In this document: piece after piece, positions 1-9,400 of the stretch
How positions within the stretch are numbered: the stretch's first letter is position 1
How the letters are laid out: every line of letters starts with the position of its first letter
Assembly: GCA_023388315.1 (NCBI GenBank)
Contig: JAEWGM010000044.1
Span: forward strand, 62,001 to 126,000
Origin: Bacteroidota bacterium
GTDB taxonomy: Bacteria > Bacteroidota > Bacteroidia > Bacteroidales > Dysgonomonadaceae
Length of the DNA stretch: 64,000 bases
Direction of reading: 5' to 3'
The notes under the pieces: model-generated
Databases searched by the model: none
Told to the model about the DNA's origin: nothing
What the model saw: the letters and a program-made list of their open reading frames with translations, nothing else
Program-made: the position numbers and the translations under genes

Positions 1-40
1 ATCCAATCCATAATGTATTTATGTTTTAAATGATTAAAAT

Positions 41-195
41 GCAAAGTGTTAGGGTTTTTATTAACTCCGTCTTTCAAGACGGAGATTGAGAATACGCTCC
101 TTCACTCGGACTTTAGTCCTCAGAAATCATGGCTAAAGCCTTTTGGGGGATTTATTTTGAATCTCCGCTTTAAAAAGCGGAGTTAAGACACTTTG
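41..195. repeat. 155-bp inverted-repeat element (MITE-like)
   Basis: The ends are a 9-bp inverted repeat (GCAAAGTGT at 41-49, ACACTTTGC at 187-195). Just inside lie two further hairpins, around 64-84 (CTCCGTC/GACGGAG) and 171-183 (CTCCGC/GCGGAG). No ORF fits inside. A diverged, partly decayed relative lies at 27994-28109 and shares the order of blocks: terminal GCAAAG, then TTAACTCCG, CTTTCAAG, GGACTTTAGTCCT and AATCATGGCTAA. The shared order shows a dispersed family. That it is non-autonomous and mobile is inference. Confidence 0.7.
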
Positions 196-207
196 CGTTT
201 AATCAAT

Positions 208-2376
208 TTACTTTATCAATTTTTGAAAAAACGGAATGACCGCCGATTGCAACGGAATCCGATACTTGGCCGCAGGCGAAAAGTTCCCTACTTTAATGCT
301 GATTCCATCGGGTGGGAGGGCGTAGAACATATCTTCATCGGTGGTGTCGTCGCCAATGGCCAGCACAAAATCATACTTGTTTTTCTCCAACAAGCGTTTC
401 ACCTCGCTGCCTTTGTTGTATTCGGGCGATTTTATTTCCACAATTTTGTTGCCCGGCACAATTTGCAGGTTCAACCGTGAGGTGGGCCCCATAAGCGCGT
501 TAATGAGCTGTTTTTGACGCAATTCGGCCAGCCATACGTCCACATTTCGGTAATGCCACACCAGCGAGGCGTCTTTTTGCTCCAAATGTGAGCGAGGCGT
601 TTTCTCAATGGTGTGCTCAATGATGTTGAGAATTTCATCGTCCCACTCCATCTTCTCCACTAAATTTTCGTGCCACTTGCCGTTTTCTTTGTAAAACGCG
701 CCGTGTTCGGCGGCAAAATCCAGATTGAGCCCGCGGAACCACTTGTCCAAAATCTGGTGGTTGCGCCCACTGTTGATCACTACTTTGTTTTTGCTGTCGG
801 AAGTCATTTCGTGCAGCAACTGCAGCAACTCTTCCGATGGCACGGCGTCTTCGGGGTTTTTAACGAAAGGCGACAAAGTGCCGTCGTAATCGAGGAGTAT
901 TAACCGGCTCGAGGCCTGTTCGTATGATTTCTTTATTTGCGAAAGCTGCCTTTTGCCCACCACTTTTTGAAGAATCTCTTTGTTCTGTTCGCGAATGTTC
1001 AGAAGCTCTTGCACAAAATCGTTCGCCCATTTTTTTACGGTTTGCGTGGAGATGCGTTTTTGCATTCTGTTCAATCGTTCGCGCTTTTCTTTGTCCGGCA
1101 TAGTGAGCGCCTGCACCAGTGCATCTTCAATTTCCTGTGTGTCGTTGGGGTTGATGATGATGGAGTCCGAAAGTTCAATGGCGGCTCCTGCCATTTCGCT
1201 TAATATTAAAATTCCGGGCCTGTCGCGTTTGGTGGCGAGGTATTCTTTGGCTACGAGGTTCATCCCGTCGCGCACAGGCGTAACAAGAGCAATATCTGCG
1301 ATATCGTATAGCGCGATTAAATCTTCAAACGCGAAACTTTGGTAGAAATAGTGAATCGGAGTCCACCCCAACGTGGAGTACAATCCGTTAATTTGCCCGA
1401 TGGATTGGTCTATTTCGGTCTTTAAGTCGGCATATCGTCCAACCGCGTCGCGCGAAGGAACCACAATCATCGCCAGCGATACTTTTTCGTGGTATTCCGG
1501 GTGGTTCTCCAAGAATCGAGAAAAGCCTTGCAGGCGGTGTAAAATACCTTTGCTGTAATCTAAGCGGTCCACCGAAAGAATGATGTCTTGGGTGCCGAGC
1601 CCTTCTCTTAAGATTTCCGATTTTTTCTTTACTTCGGGCAGCAACGGCGCGTCGTGGTATTGCTCGTAATTAATTCCCATCGGGAAAGCGTCCACATGCA
1701 CGATGCGGTCTTTTAGGCTGATTTCATCGAGGTTGCAATTTAAATCCAGCACACGGTAAATAGCACTGATAAAGTGGCGCATATAATCGTGCGTGTGAAA
1801 CCCGATGAGGTCGGCACCCAAAAGCCCTTCCAATACTTCTTCCCGCTCGGGGAGCACGCGGAAAAGTTCGTACGAGGGAAACGGAATGTGGTGGAAATAA
1901 CCGATGTTGACATCGTTCTTTTGGTCGCGAATCAACTTGGGCAGCAGCATCAATTGATAGTCTTGCACCCAAATAACATCGTTGGCTTCAATAAAAGGAA
2001 TGGTTTCTCGGCAAAACAAGTTGTTTACTTCTTTATACGTTTCCCAATATTCGGTTCTGTATTGAATAAACGAGAAAAAATAGTGGCACAGCGGCCAAAT
2101 GGTGCTGTTGCTGTATCCTTCGTAATAGTTTTCTATTTGCTCAACCGACAAGAATACCGGATGATAATTTAATTCGTGTAGTTTTTCGGTGATTTCCCGT
2201 TTCTCGTCTTCGTCATCCACATGGATTCCGGGCCATCCCACCCAATATTTCTCCGCTTTGGTTTCCAGCGAGCCCAAGCCGGTGGCTAAGCCGCCTTCGC
2301 TTCGTTTCACACTGAATGAATTTCCTTCTCTTTCAATTTTGACCGGAAGCCGGTTCGCGATAATAATTATTTTCAT
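208..2376 (-). CDS. Bifunctional trehalose-6-phosphate synthase/phosphatase
   Basis: This cytoplasmic fusion makes trehalose in two steps: UDP-glucose plus glucose-6-phosphate gives trehalose-6-phosphate, which is then dephosphorylated. Residues 1 to about 470 are a GT20 (OtsA) domain, with an N-terminal start typical of the family (IIIIANRLPV), WVQDYQL near 136-142 and FHHIPFPS at 161-168. Residues from about 485 are a HAD-type OtsB domain with the nucleophile motif LLDYDGTLS near 492-500 and GDDTTDED close to the C terminus. At 722 residues it matches the OtsA-OtsB fusions known in Bacteroidota. It is divergent from nifJ. No good TAnnTTTG box was found upstream. Trehalose suggests a role in osmotic or desiccation stress, which is inference. 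Confidence 0.93.
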   Translation of the reverse strand: MKIIIIANRLPVKIEREGNSFSVKRSEGGLATGLGSLETKAEKYWVGWPGIHVDDEDEKREITEKLHELNYHPVFLSVEQIENYYEGYSNSTIWPLCHYFFSFIQYRTEYWETYKEVNNLFCRETIPFIEANDVIWVQDYQLMLLPKLIRDQKNDVNIGYFHHIPFPSYELFRVLPEREEVLEGLLGADLIGFHTHDYMRHFISAIYRVLDLNCNLDEISLKDRIVHVDAFPMGINYEQYHDAPLLPEVKKKSEILREGLGTQDIILSVDRLDYSKGILHRLQGFSRFLENHPEYHEKVSLAMIVVPSRDAVGRYADLKTEIDQSIGQINGLYSTLGWTPIHYFYQSFAFEDLIALYDIADIALVTPVRDGMNLVAKEYLATKRDRPGILILSEMAGAAIELSDSIIINPNDTQEIEDALVQALTMPDKEKRERLNRMQKRISTQTVKKWANDFVQELLNIREQNKEILQKVVGKRQLSQIKKSYEQASSRLILLDYDGTLSPFVKNPEDAVPSEELLQLLHEMTSDSKNKVVINSGRNHQILDKWFRGLNLDFAAEHGAFYKENGKWHENLVEKMEWDDEILNIIEHTIEKTPRSHLEQKDASLVWHYRNVDVWLAELRQKQLINALMGPTSRLNLQIVPGNKIVEIKSPEYNKGSEVKRLLEKNKYDFVLAIGDDTTDEDMFYALPPDGISIKVGNFSPAAKYRIPLQSAVIPFFQKLIK

Positions 2377-2501
2377 TTCTGTAGCTGTGTTGTTTGAAAA
2401 TATAACGCTGAGAACAAGTTAATGATTAAAGTTTAACATAGTTTTGCACTTTGGGGCGGGGCAATCTTCTTTCCTCATAAGAAAATAAAGCGTTCAATCT
2501 C

Positions 2502-2532
2502 TTGTTCTTTGCATAATAAATTAGTAATTTTG
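2502..2532 (+). promoter_or_regulatory. Promoter for nifJ (Bacteroidota sigma type)
   Basis: TTG at 2502-2504, 20 bp, then TAATTTTG at 2525-2532, matching the TTTG/TAnnTTTG pattern of primary-sigma promoters in Bacteroidota. Transcription would start near 2540 and leave an untranslated leader of about 137 nt before the nifJ ATG. The rest of the 2377-2676 intergenic region shows no gene. Confidence 0.6.
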
Positions 2533-2676
2533 CAGTCCAAATTCAGGGTTATTGTTTGTTGAGTAAAATAGCGGACACGTGTGGGGCACATCTTGCAAAT
2601 TATCCCCTCGTCAAAATAACGCTGAATAACCACCTAGAACTATCAACTATTTATTTAATAACTATCATAGCAAATT

Positions 2677-5600
2677 ATGTCAAAAGAAAAGAATTTCTTG
2701 ACCTGCGATGGTAATCAGGCAGCCGCGCATATCGCCTATATGTTTAGCGAAGTAGCGGCCATTTACCCGATTACTCCTTCATCTACCATGGCCGAATATG
2801 TGGATGAATGGGCAGCCGCTGGAAGAAAAAACATTTTTGGCCAAACCGTGTTGGTGCAGGAAATGCAATCCGAAGCCGGAGCGGCAGGTGCCGTGCACGG
2901 TTCATTACAGGCCGGAGCGTTAACATCCACATTCACAGCTTCACAAGGTTTATTATTGATGCTCCCCAATATGTACAAAATTGCGGGAGAATTACTGCCG
3001 GGCGTGTTTCACGTGTCGGCGCGCGCGTTGGCGTCTCACGCGTTGTCCATTTTTGGCGACCAGCAAGACGTGATGGCCGCACGCCCCACCGGTTTCGCGC
3101 TTTTTGCCACCGGATCGGTGCAAGAGGTGATGGACTTGGCTGCTGTGGCGCACCTCTCGGCAATTGAAAGCCGCGTTCCGTTCCTTCACTTTTTCGATGG
3201 GTTCCGCACATCACACGAAATCCAGAAAATTGAAGCGTTAACAAACGAAGACCTCGCTCCGCTGATCAACCAAGAAGCATTAAAAGCGTTTAGAGACAGA
3301 GCATTGAGCCCCGATGCGCCCGTAACGAGAGGAACGGCGCAAAACGATGATATTTATTTCCAAGCCCGCGAAGCATCTAACCCGTTCTACGATAACGTGG
3401 CCGATGTGGTGGAAAAATATTTGGAAAAATTGGCTGCTGTTACCGGCCGCAAATACGGATTGTTCGATTATTACGGCGACCCCGAAGCAGACCGCGTAAT
3501 CATCGCGATGGGCTCGGTAACCGAAACCATTCGTGAAGTGGTGGACCACTTGAACGAAAAAGGCGAAAAAGTGGGTGTTGTTGCCGTACACTTGTATCGT
3601 CCGTTTAAAGCCGAAGCGTTCTTATCGGTGGTGCCCAAAACGGCGAAACGCATTGCCGTGCTCGACCGCACCAAAGAACCCGGTGCCGCGGGACAACCGT
3701 TGTATCTTGATGTGAAAGACTCTTTCTACGGAAAAGAAAACGCTCCCGCAATTGTGGGCGGTATTTACGGGCTTTCATCGAAAGACACCACCCCGGGACA
3801 AATCCTCTCGGTGTTTGACAATCTTTCGGCCAAACTGCCGAAAAACGATTTCACCATCGGCATTGTGGACGATGTAACGTTCAAATCGCTTCCCGTGAAA
3901 GAAGAGGTTGCCATGGACGAAACAACGTACGAGGCAAAATTCTATGGTTTGGGTTCCGATGGAACGGTGGGCGCCAACAAAAACTCCATCAAAATTATTG
4001 GCGACAATACCAATAAATATGTGCAGGCTTATTTCGCTTACGACTCTAAAAAATCGGGCGGATTCACCTGTTCGCACCTTCGTTTTGGCGACAATCCCAT
4101 ACGCTCAACTTATTATGTGAATACGCCCAACTTTGTGGCGTGCCACGTGCCTGTGTATTTGCATCTTTACGATGTGACAAGCGGATTGAAGAAAAACGGC
4201 ACCTTCTTGCTCAACTCGTTGTGGCCCAAAGAAGAAGTGCCCGACCACTTGCCCGATCACGTGAAAAAATATTTCGCGCAAAACAACATCAAGTTATACA
4301 TCATTAACGCCACAGACATCGCCGAAGAAATTGGCTTGGGCAACAGAACCAACACCATTCTTCAGTCGGCGTTCTTCAAAATATCCAATGTAATTCCTTA
4401 CGACTTGGCGGTGGAACAAATGAAAAAATTCATTGTGAAATCCTACGGCAAAAAAGGAGAAAACATTGTCAATATGAACTATGCCGCTGTGGAACGCGGT
4501 GGCGAAATTGAAGAAGTGGAAGTTCCCGCGGAATGGGCCGATATTCAAATTGGCGAACAAGAAGTGGATGACGCGCCCGAATTTGTACAAAAAATTGTGC
4601 GCCCCGTAAACGCTCAACGCGGTTACGATCTTCCTGTTTCGGTGTTCTCCGGAAGAGAAGACGGAACATGGGAGCAAGGCACCACCACCTACGAAAAACG
4701 CGGTGTGGCCGTGTTTACGCCTGTGTGGAAGCCTGAAAACTGTATTCAGTGTAATCAGTGCGCTTATGTGTGTCCGCACGCCACCATTCGTCCGTTCTTG
4801 CTCGATGCCAAAGAACAAGAAGGCGTGGGCGAAGATGTGGAATTGCTGAAAGCACAAGGAAAACAATTTGATGGGCTGGCATTCCGCATTCAAGTGGACG
4901 TTCTCGACTGCCTCGGCTGCGGCAACTGTGCCGATATTTGTCCGGGAAGAAAAGGCGAAAGAGCCCTTGAGATGGTGCCCATCGCTACCCAATACGACAA
5001 CCAAAAGAATTGGGATTATATGGTTGAAAACGTGACCAGTAAGGCGCACTTGATTGATACGAAGCTAAATGTTAAAAACTCGCAGTTTGCTACGCCGTTG
5101 TTTGAATTCTCGGGTGCTTGCTCGGGTTGCGGCGAAACTCCGTACATTAAGCTCATTACGCAATTGTATGGTGACCGCATGATGATTGCCAACGCCACCG
5201 GTTGCTCGTCCATCTTTGCAGGATCGGCACCCGCTACGCCTTATACCAAAAACGAAGAAGGCAAAGGCCCGGCTTGGGCAAACTCATTGTTTGAGGACAA
5301 TGCTGAGTTTGGTTATGGTTTTGTAATGGCACACGCCAGCATGCGCAACCGCATTAAAGATTTGATGACACAAGCGCGTCAAACCGAAGACTTCACCGAA
5401 GAGCAAAAAGTGCTTTTCCAAGAGTGGATGGATAACAAGGACGACGCGGATAAATCCAAAGAAGTATCCGCTAAGATTGTGGAATCATTGCAAAACGTAA
5501 ACAACGATATTGCCAAAGAAATTTTATCGCTCGAAAAATACCTCACCAAGAAATCCATTTGGGTGTTCGGTGGCGACGGATGGGCGTACGATATCGGTTT

Positions 5601-6261
5601 TGGCGGCCTCGACCACGTGTTGGCCAGCGGACAAGACATCAACGTGTTGGTACTCGATACGGAAGTGTATTCCAATACGGGAGGACAATCGTCCAAATCT
5701 ACTCCCATTGCCGCGGTGGCCAAATTTGCCGCTGCAGGAAAACGCATTCGCAAAAAAGACCTCGGTATGATTGCCACCACTTACGGCTACGTTTACGTTG
5801 CCCAAGTGGCTATGGGAGCCAATCAAGGCCATTACTTGAGAGCGTTGAAAGAGGCGGAAGCCTATAAAGGGCCATCCCTCATTATTGCTTACTCGCCCTG
5901 TATTAGCCACGGCTTGAAAAAAGGAATGGGTGGCGCGCAAACCGAACAAAAAGAGGCGGTTGAGTGCGGATATTGGCAACTGTGGCGCTACAATCCCGCG
6001 TTGGAAGACGAAGGCAAAAATCCGTTCACGCTGGACAGCAAGGAGCCGGATTGGAGCAAATTCAATGACTTCTTAATGGGTGAAACGCGCTACACGCAAT
6101 TAGCCAAATCGTTCCCCCAACAAGCCGAGGAATTATTCCAAGCTGCGAAGGAAAACGCGCAGTGGCGTTATCGTTCATACCAACGTATGGCCGAAGCCAA
6201 CTTCACGCTTCCCGCGGTTGATAACGAATCGGTAACGGAAACGGCAGATAAGGAAAACTAA
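2677..6261 (+). CDS. nifJ: Pyruvate:ferredoxin (flavodoxin) oxidoreductase
   Basis: This is a single-chain PFOR of 1194 residues, the usual length. It oxidatively decarboxylates pyruvate to acetyl-CoA and reduces ferredoxin, a hallmark of anaerobic metabolism. The order of domains is the family's: N-terminal pyrimidine-binding domain (ITPSSTMAEYVDEW), domain II, a central domain, a two-cluster ferredoxin domain (CIQCNQCAYVCP from about residue 689 and CLGCGNCADICPG from about 745), and a C-terminal thiamine diphosphate domain with GDGWAYDIGFGG near 967. The proximal cluster ligands are visible as CSGCGE near 815 and the CISHG cysteine near 1075. It is followed by a terminator and appears to be transcribed alone from its own promoter. 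Confidence 0.97.
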   Translation: MSKEKNFLTCDGNQAAAHIAYMFSEVAAIYPITPSSTMAEYVDEWAAAGRKNIFGQTVLVQEMQSEAGAAGAVHGSLQAGALTSTFTASQGLLLMLPNMYKIAGELLPGVFHVSARALASHALSIFGDQQDVMAARPTGFALFATGSVQEVMDLAAVAHLSAIESRVPFLHFFDGFRTSHEIQKIEALTNEDLAPLINQEALKAFRDRALSPDAPVTRGTAQNDDIYFQAREASNPFYDNVADVVEKYLEKLAAVTGRKYGLFDYYGDPEADRVIIAMGSVTETIREVVDHLNEKGEKVGVVAVHLYRPFKAEAFLSVVPKTAKRIAVLDRTKEPGAAGQPLYLDVKDSFYGKENAPAIVGGIYGLSSKDTTPGQILSVFDNLSAKLPKNDFTIGIVDDVTFKSLPVKEEVAMDETTYEAKFYGLGSDGTVGANKNSIKIIGDNTNKYVQAYFAYDSKKSGGFTCSHLRFGDNPIRSTYYVNTPNFVACHVPVYLHLYDVTSGLKKNGTFLLNSLWPKEEVPDHLPDHVKKYFAQNNIKLYIINATDIAEEIGLGNRTNTILQSAFFKISNVIPYDLAVEQMKKFIVKSYGKKGENIVNMNYAAVERGGEIEEVEVPAEWADIQIGEQEVDDAPEFVQKIVRPVNAQRGYDLPVSVFSGREDGTWEQGTTTYEKRGVAVFTPVWKPENCIQCNQCAYVCPHATIRPFLLDAKEQEGVGEDVELLKAQGKQFDGLAFRIQVDVLDCLGCGNCADICPGRKGERALEMVPIATQYDNQKNWDYMVENVTSKAHLIDTKLNVKNSQFATPLFEFSGACSGCGETPYIKLITQLYGDRMMIANATGCSSIFAGSAPATPYTKNEEGKGPAWANSLFEDNAEFGYGFVMAHASMRNRIKDLMTQARQTEDFTEEQKVLFQEWMDNKDDADKSKEVSAKIVESLQNVNNDIAKEILSLEKYLTKKSIWVFGGDGWAYDIGFGGLDHVLASGQDINVLVLDTEVYSNTGGQSSKSTPIAAVAKFAAAGKRIRKKDLGMIATTYGYVYVAQVAMGANQGHYLRALKEAEAYKGPSLIIAYSPCISHGLKKGMGGAQTEQKEAVECGYWQLWRYNPALEDEGKNPFTLDSKEPDWSKFNDFLMGETRYTQLAKSFPQQAEELFQAAKENAQWRYRSYQRMAEANFTLPAVDNESVTETADKEN

Positions 6262-6283
6262 ATTCCGTTAGAAATTACATAAT

Positions 6284-6324
6284 ATTGAGGGTGTTGCCTT
6301 TAGGGTAATGCCCTCAATTTTTTT
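6284..6324 (+). terminator. Rho-independent terminator of nifJ
   Basis: ATTGAGGG pairs with CCCTCAAT, extended by G-U pairs to a stem of about 15 bp, followed by TTTTTTT. It lies 22 bp past the nifJ stop codon. Confidence 0.8.
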
Positions 6325-6376
6325 ATATATTGTTTCATTACTGACCGACTAAAATTTGTCCGTAGGACAAACCTGT

Positions 6377-6522
6377 GCATAACCCCCAATTTTAATTGGG
6401 GGGCAACAGACGAAATAACGGAAAAACGGTGTAAGCGTTTCCCTAAAAAGGTTTGGTAAACTCTTACAGAGTTTGGTACTGATAGGCATACCCGCCGCCC
6501 CAATTAAAATTGGGGGTTATGC
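6377..6522. repeat. 146-bp element with perfect 25-bp terminal inverted repeats
   Basis: Positions 6377-6401 and 6498-6522 are exact reverse complements over 25 bp (outer end GCATAACCCCC, and each arm contains the near-palindrome CCCCAATTTTAATTGGGG). The interior of about 96 bp has no credible ORF. The rest of the nifJ-aroQ gap (6262-6824) holds a GTAGGGC/GCCCTAC hairpin at about 6611-6627, two copies of an AGCGCTGAAAG motif near 6592 and 6650, and a heptamer array, but no gene. Confidence 0.7.
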
Positions 6523-6708
6523 AAAGAAAACTTCTACGAAGTTAAAAGCAGAAGCCCCGGAGAATATAAAACACTTGGAAATAGCGCTGAAAGCGCACCA
6601 GACTAAAGCGTAGGGCATCGCCCTACGTATTTTCGATAGACACAATTAAGCGCTGAAAGTGCGAAAGAAACCTGTAAGCCCAGACGAAAATACGCGCTGC
6701 AACTCTAA

Positions 6709-6736
6709 GCTCAACGCCCAATGCTCACAGCTCACC
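6709..6736. repeat. Degenerate heptamer tandem array, 4 units
   Basis: Four 7-bp units in a row: GCTCAAC, GCCCAAT, GCTCACA, GCTCACC. It belongs with the arrays at 7260, 16199, 19175, 23937, 24451 and 60520. Confidence 0.5.
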
Positions 6737-6773
6737 GGCCCCTCGCTCATCCCTTTATTGTGTCCCTTCAATC

Positions 6774-6803
6774 TTTGTGTTTCTCTAAAATATCGTATCT
6801 TTG
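6774..6803 (+). promoter_or_regulatory. Promoter for the aroQ operon
   Basis: TTTG at 6774-6777, an 18-bp spacer and TATCTTTG at 6796-6803, an exact TAnnTTTG box. It lies 21 bp before the aroQ ATG, so the leader is very short. Confidence 0.75.
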
Positions 6804-6824
6804 CAAAGCTAAAAGCTACAAACG

Positions 6825-7277
6825 ATGAAAATTCAAATTATTAACGGGCCTAACCTTAATTTGTTGGGAAAACGTGAGCCGGAAGTGTACGGAAATCAGG
6901 GATTTAACGGTTATCTGGAACAATTGAAAAAAGAATATCCGGAAACCGAAATTCATTATTTCCAGTCCAATGTGGAAGGTGAAATCATCAATAAACTGCA
7001 CGAAGCAGGTTTCGGTTACAACGGCATCATTCTCAATGCCGGCGGATACACGCACACATCGGTGGCTATTCGCGATGCCATCAAAGCCATTCAAACGCCC
7101 GTTATTGAAGTACACATTTCCAATGTGCACGCGCGCGAAGAATTTCGTCACCAATCCATGATTTCCGCCGTTTGCCAAGGCGTTATCGCGGGATTTGGGC
7201 TTAACTCCTATCGTTTGGGCGTAGAAGCCATTAACTTAATCACACAAGATAAAAATCACACTATTCATAATTCATAA
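6825..7277 (+). CDS. aroQ: 3-dehydroquinate dehydratase, type II
   Basis: This cytoplasmic enzyme performs the third step of the shikimate pathway (3-dehydroquinate to 3-dehydroshikimate). At 150 residues it has the type II size and motifs: NGPNLNLLGKREPEVYG at the N terminus (flexible active-site loop with the catalytic Tyr and Arg), ILNAGGYTHTS, and EVHISNVHAREEFR with the catalytic His. It is the first gene of a tightly spaced run with pyk (7-bp gap). The last codons (HTIHNS and stop) overlap a heptamer array at 7260-7280, so the C-terminal tail seems to be made of repeat DNA. Confidence 0.95.
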   Translation: MKIQIINGPNLNLLGKREPEVYGNQGFNGYLEQLKKEYPETEIHYFQSNVEGEIINKLHEAGFGYNGIILNAGGYTHTSVAIRDAIKAIQTPVIEVHISNVHAREEFRHQSMISAVCQGVIAGFGLNSYRLGVEAINLITQDKNHTIHNS

Positions 7278-7280
7278 CTC
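7260..7280. repeat. Heptamer array over the aroQ stop codon
   Basis: Three 7-bp units ACTATTC, ATAATTC, ATAACTC. The aroQ TAA stop lies across the unit boundary. The pyk ATG follows 4 bp later. Confidence 0.55.
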
Positions 7281-7284
7281 GTTT

Positions 7285-8757
7285 ATGCGAAAAAAAACAA
7301 AAATTGTAGCCACCATATCCGACAAAAGATGCACGGTGCCTTTTCTTCAACAACTTTTTGAAGAAGGGATGGATGTGGTGCGGATGAACTCTGCGCATTT
7401 GGATGAAGCAGGTTTTCTGAAAATCATAAACAACGTGCGTGCCGTTTCAAACCGAATCGCGCTGTTGGTTGATACAAAAGGCCCCGAAATTAGGACAACC
7501 GTCACACCGGAGCCGATGGTTTTAAACATCGGCGATAAAGTGAAGGTGGTGGGAAACCCCGAAGGCATTTCGGGCAACGGCACCATTTATGTTACGTATC
7601 CCAACATTGTTCAAGAAATGGTGGTGGGCGAAGATATTCTGATAGATGATGGCGAAATTGACCTGAAAATTGTGGAAGTTTATCCCGATTATCTGCTTTG
7701 CAATGTGGAAAACGATGGCGTGGTTGGCAGCCGCAAAAGCGTGAATATCCCCGGCGTGCGGATTAATTTGCCCACCATCACCGACCGCGACCGCAAATTC
7801 ATAAGGCTTGCCGTTGAAAACAATGTAGATTTTATCGCGCACTCTTTCGTGCGAAGCAAAGAAGATGTGCTGGAAGTGCAGGCCATTTTGGACGAATACA
7901 AAAGCCCGATAAAAATCATCGCTAAAATTGAAAATCAAGAAGGAGTTGACAACGTAGATGAAATTTTGGATGTTGCCTACGGCATTATGATTGCCCGCGG
8001 CGACTTGGGCATTGAAGTAGCGCAAGAAAAAATTCCGGGCATACAACGCATGCTAATTCGCCAAGCCATTCATCACAAAAAACCGGTGATTGTGGCCACG
8101 CAAATGTTGCACTCTATGATTGTGCACCCGCGCCCCACACGTGCCGAGATAAACGACATCGCCAACGCCATTTATTACCGCACCGATGCCGTAATGCTCA
8201 GTGGCGAAACGGCTTACGGCAAATATCCCGTGGAGGCGGTGCGCACGATGGCAAAGGCATCGCGCGAAGCCGAAGAAACAAAAATGGCCGAAAACGATAT
8301 TCGTGTTCCCAGAGAGGATGACGACAACAAAGAGGTGACCACTTTTATGGCGCGGCAAGCCGTGAAATCTTGTTCAAAGCTAAACACAAAGGCCATCATC
8401 ACCGACAGCCACACCGGCCGCACGGCAAGGGTGTTGGCGGCTTTTCGCGGAACGAGCCCCGTAATCGCTATGGCAACCACTGAGCGCCTAGCGCGTGAAT
8501 TGGCGCTGTCTTACGGCGTTTCGGCTGAGCACCAACCTGGCCGCGGAATTGAGAATACAAAAGAAAGCCGCCGCGCGTATTACATCAAGGCCATTCAAAA
8601 ATTAATTGAGAACAAAATTATTGCGCCCGAAGACCGAGTGGCTTACTTGGGCGGAAGTTTCGGCGAAACCGGCGGCACTACCTACTTGGACATTTGCGAA
8701 GCGTGGAAAATTCTCGAAGCCAAAGAGAAATATAATTTACCCGATTTTACAATGTAA
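7285..8757 (+). CDS. pyk: Pyruvate kinase
   Basis: The enzyme converts phosphoenolpyruvate and ADP to pyruvate and ATP, the last step of glycolysis. Its 490 residues show an N-terminal barrel strand with VRMNSAH (substrate-binding Arg and Asn), DTKGPEIRT, a B domain, KIENQEGVDN carrying the catalytic Lys, MIARGDLGIEV and the VATQMLHSM region. The C-terminal effector domain begins around residue 360. It sits between aroQ and an O-methyltransferase, which starts 6 bp after its stop. With nifJ nearby it links glycolysis to fermentative pyruvate use, though it is probably not co-transcribed with nifJ. Confidence 0.96.
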   Translation: MRKKTKIVATISDKRCTVPFLQQLFEEGMDVVRMNSAHLDEAGFLKIINNVRAVSNRIALLVDTKGPEIRTTVTPEPMVLNIGDKVKVVGNPEGISGNGTIYVTYPNIVQEMVVGEDILIDDGEIDLKIVEVYPDYLLCNVENDGVVGSRKSVNIPGVRINLPTITDRDRKFIRLAVENNVDFIAHSFVRSKEDVLEVQAILDEYKSPIKIIAKIENQEGVDNVDEILDVAYGIMIARGDLGIEVAQEKIPGIQRMLIRQAIHHKKPVIVATQMLHSMIVHPRPTRAEINDIANAIYYRTDAVMLSGETAYGKYPVEAVRTMAKASREAEETKMAENDIRVPREDDDNKEVTTFMARQAVKSCSKLNTKAIITDSHTGRTARVLAAFRGTSPVIAMATTERLARELALSYGVSAEHQPGRGIENTKESRRAYYIKAIQKLIENKIIAPEDRVAYLGGSFGETGGTTYLDICEAWKILEAKEKYNLPDFTM

Positions 8758-8763
8758 TCACCT

Positions 8764-9399
8764 GTGGGAGAGTTAGAAGAGTATATCCTTTCGCATATTG
8801 ACGCCGAACCCGATTGGCTGGCAACAATCAATCGACAAACGCACCTAAAATTGCTTCATCCGCGGATGCTTTCGGGGCATTTACAAGGGCGCATCCTAAA
8901 AATGTTGGTGCGAATGATAAACCCGCGCCGTGTGTTGGAAATCGGCACCTTCACGGGTTATTCGGCCATTAGTATGGCAGAAGGGTTGCTCCACCCCGAT
9001 GGCAAAGTGTACACTATTGAAATTGACGATGAAATGGAGGATTTTGTCAGAAATTCAATACACGGTTCCAATTTTAAAGACAACATTGAATGGATAATCG
9101 GCGACGCTAAGGAGATTATTCCCACGTTTGAAAATGAGTTTTTCGACCTCGCTTTCATAGACGCCGATAAACGATATTATTGGGAGCATTTTAATCTGCT
9201 GCTTCCTAAAATCGCGCCGGGTGGTTTCATCATTGCCGACAATACCTTGTGGGGCGGAAAAGTGGTGGAAGAAATTGAGCGTAACGATTACCAAACCAAA
9301 GGAATTTTGGAGTTCAATGAAAAACTGGCACAGGATCAGCGGGTGGAAAAAGTAATTTTGCCGGTGCGCGATGGCTTAACGTTAATTAGAAAGAAATAA
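8764..9399 (+). CDS. Class I SAM-dependent O-methyltransferase
   Basis: A 211-residue member of the caffeoyl-CoA/catechol O-methyltransferase-like family (methyltransferase_3). The SAM-binding motif is VLEIGTFTGYSAI near residues 58-70. IDADKRYYW carries the metal-binding Asp, and ADNTLWGGKV follows. The start is GTG, chosen because it lies 6 bp after the pyk stop and gives the full family N terminus. The physiological substrate is unknown. The tight spacing with pyk and rbfA (1-bp gap) suggests one transcript. Confidence 0.85.
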   Translation: MGELEEYILSHIDAEPDWLATINRQTHLKLLHPRMLSGHLQGRILKMLVRMINPRRVLEIGTFTGYSAISMAEGLLHPDGKVYTIEIDDEMEDFVRNSIHGSNFKDNIEWIIGDAKEIIPTFENEFFDLAFIDADKRYYWEHFNLLLPKIAPGGFIIADNTLWGGKVVEEIERNDYQTKGILEFNEKLAQDQRVEKVILPVRDGLTLIRKK

Positions 9400-9400
9400 A

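Noticed and set aside
4294..5049. 251-codon minus-strand ORF inside nifJ
   Set aside because: It is antisense to an unambiguous, full-length conserved gene and has no homology I recognise.
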